Source of the DNA: Streptosporangiaceae bacterium
Lineage (GTDB): Bacteria; Actinomycetota; Actinomycetes; Streptosporangiales; Streptosporangiaceae
Direction of reading: 5' to 3'
Length of the DNA: 5,082 nt
Assembly (NCBI GenBank): GCA_030043395.1
Contig: JASHXW010000380.1
Location: 1-5,082, forward strand
The translations under genes and the position numbers were made by a program. Of this stretch, positions 1-5,082 are shown one piece after another. Under the pieces are notes generated by a model. The model did not search any database and was not told the DNA's origin. It worked only from the letters and a program-made list of their open reading frames with translations. Numbering within the stretch: position 1 is the first letter of the stretch; the number at the start of each line of letters is the position of its first letter.

Positions 1-659
1 GGATCTTCAACCTGCTGCCCGGGCTGCCGCTGGACGGCGGCCGGATCTTCCGCGCCGGAGTCTGGAAGATCACCGGCAAGCCATTCTCGGCGACCATCGC
101 CGCGGCCTGGGCTGGCCGCGTACTCGCCCTCGTCATGGTCGGCCTGGCGTTGTTCGGCCAGCGGGGCTCGGCCGGCAACTTCCTGAATCTGTACTGGCTG
201 TGGCTGATCGTGATTGCCGCCTTCATCTGGCTCCAGTCGACCCAGGCGATCAGGGCGGCCAGGATCCGTGAGCGGCTGCCGATGGTCAGCGCCCGGGCGC
301 TGGCCAGGCGGGCCATCCCGGTGCCGGCCAACATGCCGCTGGCTGAGGCCGTCAGGCGCGCTCAGGCGGCCGGAGCGCGGGCGCTGGTCACTGTCAACCA
401 CGACGGCACGCCGACAGCGATCGTCAGCGAGCAGGCGGTCCAGGCGACGCCAGAGGAGCGCCGGCCCTGGATCGAGGTCAGCTCGCTGGCCCGGGCGCTG
501 AACCCAGGCCTGGTACTGTCCGCCAACCTGTCCGGCATGGACCTGATCAAGGCGGTCCAGGGGACTCCGGCCACCGAGTACCTGCTGATCGAGCCCTCCG
601 GCCAGGTATTCGGCGTCCTGGCGTCCAGCGACCTGGATCGCGCTTTCGCCGGAGTCTGA
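1..659 (+). CDS. Site-2 protease family (M50) intramembrane zinc metalloprotease, 3' part
   Basis: This open frame runs in from the left edge (first whole codon at nt 3) and ends at TGA 657-659, giving 218 visible residues. The first visible residues contain N3, P6, P9 and L10-D11-G12-G13, matching the NxxPxxPLDGG motif of M50 proteases, where the Asp is the third zinc ligand. The HExxH helix lies upstream of the window. Two hydrophobic stretches follow, at about residues 30-52 and 60-78, and look like membrane helices. The remaining roughly 130 residues form a soluble region resembling a divergent pair of CBS modules, as in CBS-containing site-2 proteases; such domains often bind adenine nucleotides. 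The family cleaves substrates within the membrane, but the substrate here is unknown. It is followed 110 nt later by trmI. The M50 assignment is firm; the CBS call is moderate. Confidence 0.88.
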   Translation, partial: IFNLLPGLPLDGGRIFRAGVWKITGKPFSATIAAAWAGRVLALVMVGLALFGQRGSAGNFLNLYWLWLIVIAAFIWLQSTQAIRAARIRERLPMVSARALARRAIPVPANMPLAEAVRRAQAAGARALVTVNHDGTPTAIVSEQAVQATPEERRPWIEVSSLARALNPGLVLSANLSGMDLIKAVQGTPATEYLLIEPSGQVFGVLASSDLDRAFAGV

Positions 660-662
660 GGC

Positions 663-679
663 GACCCGCCTGCTGGGTC
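663..679 (+). other. Short hairpin just after the protease stop codon
   Basis: GACCC (663-667) and GGGTC (675-679) form a perfect 5-bp stem around a 7-nt loop, starting three bases after the protease TGA. There is no T-run behind it, so it is at best a weak terminator or mRNA-end stabiliser. Five-base stems are common by chance in DNA this GC-rich. Confidence 0.2.
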
Positions 680-682
680 TGA

Positions 683-1771
<1,089 letters not shown>

Positions 1772-1780
1772 CGGATCGTA

Positions 1781-1809
1781 TCGGCAGAAAAGACTAGGAC
1801 CGATGCCGA
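1781..1809. repeat. Interrupted inverted repeat upstream of the mpa promoter
   Basis: TCGGCA (1781-1786) and TGCCGA (1804-1809) are perfect reverse complements separated by 17 nt. They lie between the trmI stop and the proposed -35 of mpa, where an activator or repressor could bind. The arms are short and this could be chance. Confidence 0.25.
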
Positions 1810-1820
1810 CGCGAGGTTAC

Positions 1821-1848
1821 GGAACCACCCCGCGTAGGTAGGGTCTAA
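1821..1848 (+). promoter_or_regulatory. ECF-sigma-like promoter for mpa
   Basis: GGAAC at 1821-1825, a 17-nt spacer, and GTCTAA at 1843-1848 match the GGAAC / (C)GTC pattern of extracytoplasmic-function sigma factors, resembling what I recall of the Streptomyces SigE consensus. A start site about 6-7 nt downstream (near 1855) would give a leader of about 25 nt holding the Shine-Dalgarno site at 1862, so the geometry is coherent. TAGGTA (1835-1840) and TAGGGT (1839-1844) overlap it and could instead serve as a housekeeping -10. Confidence 0.42.
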
Positions 1849-1861
1849 GTAAGTTCGCCTC

Positions 1862-1867
1862 AGGAGG
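1862..1867 (+). promoter_or_regulatory. Shine-Dalgarno site for mpa
   Basis: AGGAGG is a full anti-16S match and decides the mpa start. It sits 11 nt before ATG 1879, long but usable, and only 2 nt before GTG 1870, which is too close. It is the only clear Shine-Dalgarno site preceding a gene start in the window. Confidence 0.75.
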
Positions 1868-1878
1868 GGGTGAGGGGC

Positions 1879-3690
1879 ATGGCCTCTCGTGACGACAGCG
1901 CTCGCGCCGCACGCCATGATGACGAGGTCAGGGTCAAGGTACTGACAGACCAGGTCTCCTTCCTGGAAGAGGAAGTCGCTGCGCTTCGCGGCAAGATCGC
2001 TGATTCACCCCGTTCGTCCAGGCTGCTCGAAGAGCGCCTGTCTCAGACTGAAGCGGCCCTGGCCAGCCTGACCGGTCAGAACGATCGGCTGACCGCCACG
2101 CTGCGCGAGGCCAGGGACCAGATCGTCGCCCTGAAAGAGGAAGTGGACCGGCTGGCGCAGCCGCCGTCCGGGTTCGGCGTCTTCCTGGCCAGCAACGACG
2201 ACGGCACTGCCGACGTGTTCACCGGCGGGCGGAAGATGCGGGTCTCGGTCAGCCCCGGCATCGACACCGAGGACCTGCGGCCCGGCCAGGAGCTTGTGCT
2301 GAACGAGGCGCTGAACGTCGTCATCGCGCTCGGCTATGAGACGGTCGGCGAGGTCGTCATGCTCAAGGAGCTGCTCGACGGCGGCGACCGGGCGCTGGTG
2401 ATCTCGCACGCTGACGAGGAGCGAATCGTCCGGCTGGCCGAGCCGCTGCTGAGCGGTACCCTGCGCGCCGGCGACTCGCTGCTGCTCGAGCCCCGCTCCG
2501 GCTACGTCTACGAGCGGATACCCAAGGCCGAGGTCGAGGAACTGATCCTGGAAGAGGTTCCCGACATCACCTACAACCTGATCGGCGGTCTCAGCACGCA
2601 GATCGAGCAGATCAGGGACGCGATCGAGCTGCCCTACCTGCACGCTGACCTGTTCAAGGAGCACAAGCTGCGCCCGCCCAAGGGCGTGCTGCTGTACGGC
2701 CCGCCCGGCTGCGGCAAGACGCTGATCGCCAAGGCGGTCGCGAACTCCCTCGCCCAGCAGGTCGCCAACCGGACCGCCGAGCTGGCGAGCAAGGCCGACA
2801 AGGACGGCGCGGACAGCCGGGCAGCGGAGGGCAAGAGCTTCTTCCTCAACATCAAGGGCCCTGAGCTGCTGAACAAGTACGTCGGCGAGACCGAGCGGCA
2901 CATCAGGCTCGTGTTCCAGCGGGCCAGGGAAAAGGCCAGCGAGGGCATGCCGGTCATCGTGTTCTTCGACGAGATGGACTCGATCTTCCGCACCAGGGGG
3001 TCGGGCGTGTCCAGCGACGTGGAGAACACCATCGTTCCCCAGCTGCTGAGCGAGATCGACGGCGTGGAGGGCCTGGAGAACGTCATCGTCATCGGCGCGT
3101 CCAACCGCGAGGACATGATCGACCCGGCGATCCTTCGACCCGGGCGCCTGGACGTGAAGATCAAGATCGAGCGCCCCGACGCCGAGGCGGCCAGGGACAT
3201 CTTCTCCAAGTACGTGGTTGCCGAGCTGCCCCTGCACCCCGACGACATCACCGAGCACGGTGGCTCGGCTGAGGCCACGGTGGCCGAGATGATCCAGCGA
3301 GTCGTCGAGCGGATGTACAGCGAGACGCAGGAGAACAGGTTCCTCGAGGTCACCTACGCCAACGGCGACAAGGAAGTCCTGTACTTCAAGGACTTCAACT
3401 CCGGCGCCATGATCCAGAACATCGTGGACCGGGCGAAGAAGATGGCGATCAAGGAGTTCCTCGAGACCGGGGTGAAGGGACTGCGGGTCTCGCACCTGCT
3501 CTCGGCCTGCGTCGACGAGTTCAGCGAGAACGAGGACCTGCCCAACACCACCAACCCCGACGACTGGGCCAGGATTTCCGGCAAGAAGGGCGAGCGGATC
3601 GTCTACATCAGGACGCTGGTCTCCGGCAAGAGCGGCAGCGAGGCCGGCCGCTCGATCGATACCGTTGCCAACACCGGCCAGTACCTGTGA
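1879..3690 (+). CDS. mpa: Mpa/ARC, AAA ATPase of the Pup-proteasome system
   Basis: Mpa (ARC) is a cytoplasmic hexameric unfoldase that binds Pup-tagged proteins and threads them into the 20S proteasome. From ATG 1879 it has 603 residues, close to the roughly 590-610 usual in the family. Domains in order: a heptad-rich N-terminal coiled coil (about 14-93, broken near 41-47), the Pup-binding element; a double OB-fold region (about 97-240); and one AAA module. Visible motifs are Walker A GPPGCGKT (274-281, K280), pore loop K333-Y334-V335-G336, Walker B FFDEMD (D364, E365), and the second region of homology with R420 and R423. The C-terminus is GQYL, with the penultimate Tyr (602) needed for proteasome docking and gate opening. 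A segment at about 295-318 seems longer than in mycobacterial Mpa. A probable own promoter precedes it; dop starts 55 nt downstream. Alternative in-frame start: GTG 1870. Confidence 0.97.
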   Translation: MASRDDSARAARHDDEVRVKVLTDQVSFLEEEVAALRGKIADSPRSSRLLEERLSQTEAALASLTGQNDRLTATLREARDQIVALKEEVDRLAQPPSGFGVFLASNDDGTADVFTGGRKMRVSVSPGIDTEDLRPGQELVLNEALNVVIALGYETVGEVVMLKELLDGGDRALVISHADEERIVRLAEPLLSGTLRAGDSLLLEPRSGYVYERIPKAEVEELILEEVPDITYNLIGGLSTQIEQIRDAIELPYLHADLFKEHKLRPPKGVLLYGPPGCGKTLIAKAVANSLAQQVANRTAELASKADKDGADSRAAEGKSFFLNIKGPELLNKYVGETERHIRLVFQRAREKASEGMPVIVFFDEMDSIFRTRGSGVSSDVENTIVPQLLSEIDGVEGLENVIVIGASNREDMIDPAILRPGRLDVKIKIERPDAEAARDIFSKYVVAELPLHPDDITEHGGSAEATVAEMIQRVVERMYSETQENRFLEVTYANGDKEVLYFKDFNSGAMIQNIVDRAKKMAIKEFLETGVKGLRVSHLLSACVDEFSENEDLPNTTNPDDWARISGKKGERIVYIRTLVSGKSGSEAGRSIDTVANTGQYL

Positions 3691-3732
3691 CGCCTAGAGC
3701 GCGGCGCCACCGCCCCGCTTGCGGCCCCGCAC

Positions 3733-3738
3733 TACGCT
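3733..3738 (+). promoter_or_regulatory. Leaderless -10 element for dop
   Basis: TACGCT fits the TANNNT -10 hexamer, followed by 7 nt and ATG 3746, the same spacing as at trmI. No Shine-Dalgarno sequence is present in the spacer after mpa, so translation from a leaderless transcript is the simplest reading, although read-through from mpa may also occur. No -35 is evident. Confidence 0.5.
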
Positions 3739-3745
3739 GTGAGCC

Positions 3746-5082
3746 ATGAGCGTTCGCCGCGTCATGGGCATCGAGACCGAGTACGGCATTTCCGTGCCCG
3801 GCCAGCCAGGCGCGAACGCGATGGTCACGTCCTCGCAGGTGGTCAACGCCTATCACTCGGCGACCGCCGCCAAGGCGCGGCGTACCCGGTGGGACTTCGA
3901 GGAGGAGAACCCGCTTCGCGACGCGCGCGGGTTTGACCTGTCGAGGGACAGCGCCGACGCCAGCCAGCTCACCGACGAGGATCTCGGGCTTGCCAACGTC
4001 ATCCTGACCAACGGGGCAAGGCTCTACGTCGACCACGCGCACCCGGAGTACTCCGGCCCTGAGTGCACCGAGCCGCTGGCAGCCACGCTGTGGGACAAGG
4101 CGGGGGAGCGCGTGATGGAGGAGGCCGCGGCGCAGGCCAGCGCGCTGCCCGGCACTCCGCCGATCCAGCTGTACAAGCACAACACTGACAACAAGGGCGC
4201 GTCCTACGGCTGCCACGAGAACTACCTGATGAGCCGGGCGACCCCGTTCGCCGAGATCGTCAGGCACCTGACGCCGTTCTTCGTCACAAGGCAGGTGGTC
4301 TGCGGCGCAGGCCGGGTCGGCCGCGGTGCCGACGGCCGCGAGGACGGCTACCAGATCAGCCAGCGCGCCGACTTCTTCGAGGTGGAGGTCGGTCTCGAGA
4401 CCACGCTGAAGCGGCCGATCATCAACACCAGGGACGAGCCGCACGCGGACCCTGAGAAGTACCGCAGGCTGCACGTCATCATCGGCGACGCCAACATGAG
4501 CGAGCTGGCCACCTACCTCAAGCTCGGCACCACCGCACTGGTGCTGTCGATGATCGAGGACCGCTTCCTCACCGGCGACCTCAGCATCGACGGCGCAGTC
4601 GCCGAGCTGCGCGCCGTCTCGCACGACCCCGCCTGCAAGCACCTGATCGGGCTGCGCGACGGTCGCCGCCTGACCGCGGTGCAGGTGCAGATGGAGTACC
4701 TGGAGCTGGCCCGCAAGTACACCGAGGACAGGTTCGGCAGCGACGTCGACGACCTCACCGCTGACGTCCTGAACCGCTGGGAGCTCGCCCTCGGCGCCCT
4801 GGCTGATGACCCGATGCAGCTCGCTGGCAAGCTCGACTGGGTCACCAAGCTCCAGCTCGTCGAGGGGTACCGCACCAGGGACGGCATCGGCTGGAGTCAC
4901 CCTCGGCTGCAGCTGGTCGACCTGCAGTACTCCGACGTCAGGTCCGACCGTGGCCTGTACAACAAGCTCGTCGCAGCCGGGCGGATGGAACGGCTGCTCC
5001 GCGAGGACGACGTGCAGCGCGCTGTCACGAACCCCCCGCAGGACACGAGGGCGTACTTCCGCGGCCGCTGCCTGCAGAAGTA
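3746..5082 (+). CDS. dop: Dop, Pup deamidase/depupylase (3' end beyond window)
   Basis: Dop deamidates the C-terminal Gln of Pup to Glu, making it ready for ligation by PafA, and also cleaves Pup from substrate lysines. It has the carboxylate-amine ligase fold related to glutamine synthetase and binds ATP. The frame is open from ATG 3746 to the right edge: 445 codons plus 2 nt, so about 55 residues of a roughly 500-residue protein are missing. The start fits the family opening (RRVMG-x-E-x-EYG; here E10 and E12). A loop at about residues 43-80 (RTRWD...[13 protein letters not shown]) is the Dop-specific insertion absent from Paf[12 protein letters not shown] carries D96, the predicted catalytic Asp; PafA has LDVGSHPEYAT there. 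Further conserved blocks are KGASYG-x-HENY (150-160), [12 protein letters not shown] (212-223), [10 protein letters not shown] (226-235), LHVIIGDAN (242-250) and VDLQYSDVR (391-399). pup, prcB and prcA are expected downstream. Confidence 0.97.
   Translation, partial: MSVRRVMGIETEYGISVPGQPGANAMVTSSQVVNAYHSATAAKARRTRWDFEEENPLRDARGFDLSRDSADASQLTDEDLGLANVILTNGARLYVDHAHPEYSGPECTEPLAATLWDKAGERVMEEAAAQASALPGTPPIQLYKHNTDNKGASYGCHENYLMSRATPFAEIVRHLTPFFVTRQVVCGAGRVGRGADGREDGYQISQRADFFEVEVGLETTLKRPIINTRDEPHADPEKYRRLHVIIGDANMSELATYLKLGTTALVLSMIEDRFLTGDLSIDGAVAELRAVSHDPACKHLIGLRDGRRLTAVQVQMEYLELARKYTEDRFGSDVDDLTADVLNRWELALGALADDPMQLAGKLDWVTKLQLVEGYRTRDGIGWSHPRLQLVDLQYSDVRSDRGLYNKLVAAGRMERLLREDDVQRAVTNPPQDTRAYFRGRCLQK

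Noticed and set aside
1870..1878. GTG 1870 as the start of mpa
   Set aside because: AGGAGG ends only 2 nt before it, too close for initiation; ATG 1879 has a usable spacing of 11 nt.
2005..3495. Long open frame on the - strand opposite mpa (496 residues)
   Set aside because: It lies wholly inside a clear mpa gene. Its protein is a Val/Leu/Asp/Gly-rich run with no family motif, the usual mirror effect of GC-biased third positions.
3739..3936. Short + strand frame overlapping the dop start
   Set aside because: It is out of frame with dop and Arg/His-rich. The dop frame matches the family from its first residues.
3608..4900. Long open frame on the - strand opposite dop (430 residues)
   Set aside because: It is antisense to dop, which has conserved family motifs along its full length. 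The antisense product is low complexity and unrecognisable.

Overview
The window comes from a high-GC actinobacterium. Its coding DNA is strongly GC-biased at third codon positions. All four genes lie on the + strand, two of them lack a Shine-Dalgarno sequence and appear leaderless, and the content is the start of an actinobacterial Pup-proteasome locus. The genus cannot be named from sequence alone. The protein sequences look closest to Streptomyces/Streptosporangium-type homologues as I remember them, not to mycobacterial ones, but that is recollection and not a search.

Layout: (1) 1-659, the 3' part of a site-2-type (M50) intramembrane metalloprotease carrying the LDG metal-ligand motif, two membrane segments and a C-terminal CBS-like region. 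(2) 660-769, a short intergenic stretch ending in a leaderless -10 element. (3) 770-1771, trmI, the tRNA m1A58 methyltransferase, with an unusual repeat-encoded insertion and an atypical C-terminal tail. (4) 1772-1878, an intergenic region with an ECF-sigma-like promoter and a Shine-Dalgarno site. (5) 1879-3690, mpa (also called arc), the hexameric AAA ATPase that binds and unfolds pupylated proteins and feeds them to the 20S proteasome. (6) 3691-3745, a short spacer with a second leaderless -10 element. (7) 3746-5082, dop, the Pup deamidase/depupylase, cut by the window end after 445 codons.

How the genes work together: Mpa recognises Pup on tagged substrates through its N-terminal coiled coil, unfolds them, and docks on the proteasome through its C-terminal GQYL tail. 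Dop activates Pup by deamidating its C-terminal glutamine and also removes Pup from substrates. In relatives, pup, prcB, prcA and pafA usually follow dop, so they probably lie just beyond the right edge. TrmI and the protease are frequent neighbours of this locus without a known direct role in pupylation.

No new system is visible: the machinery is the known Pup-proteasome pathway. The points worth a second look are regulatory (an ECF-like promoter for mpa beside two leaderless genes with matching start architecture) and the lineage-specific additions to TrmI, including a lone TTA codon.
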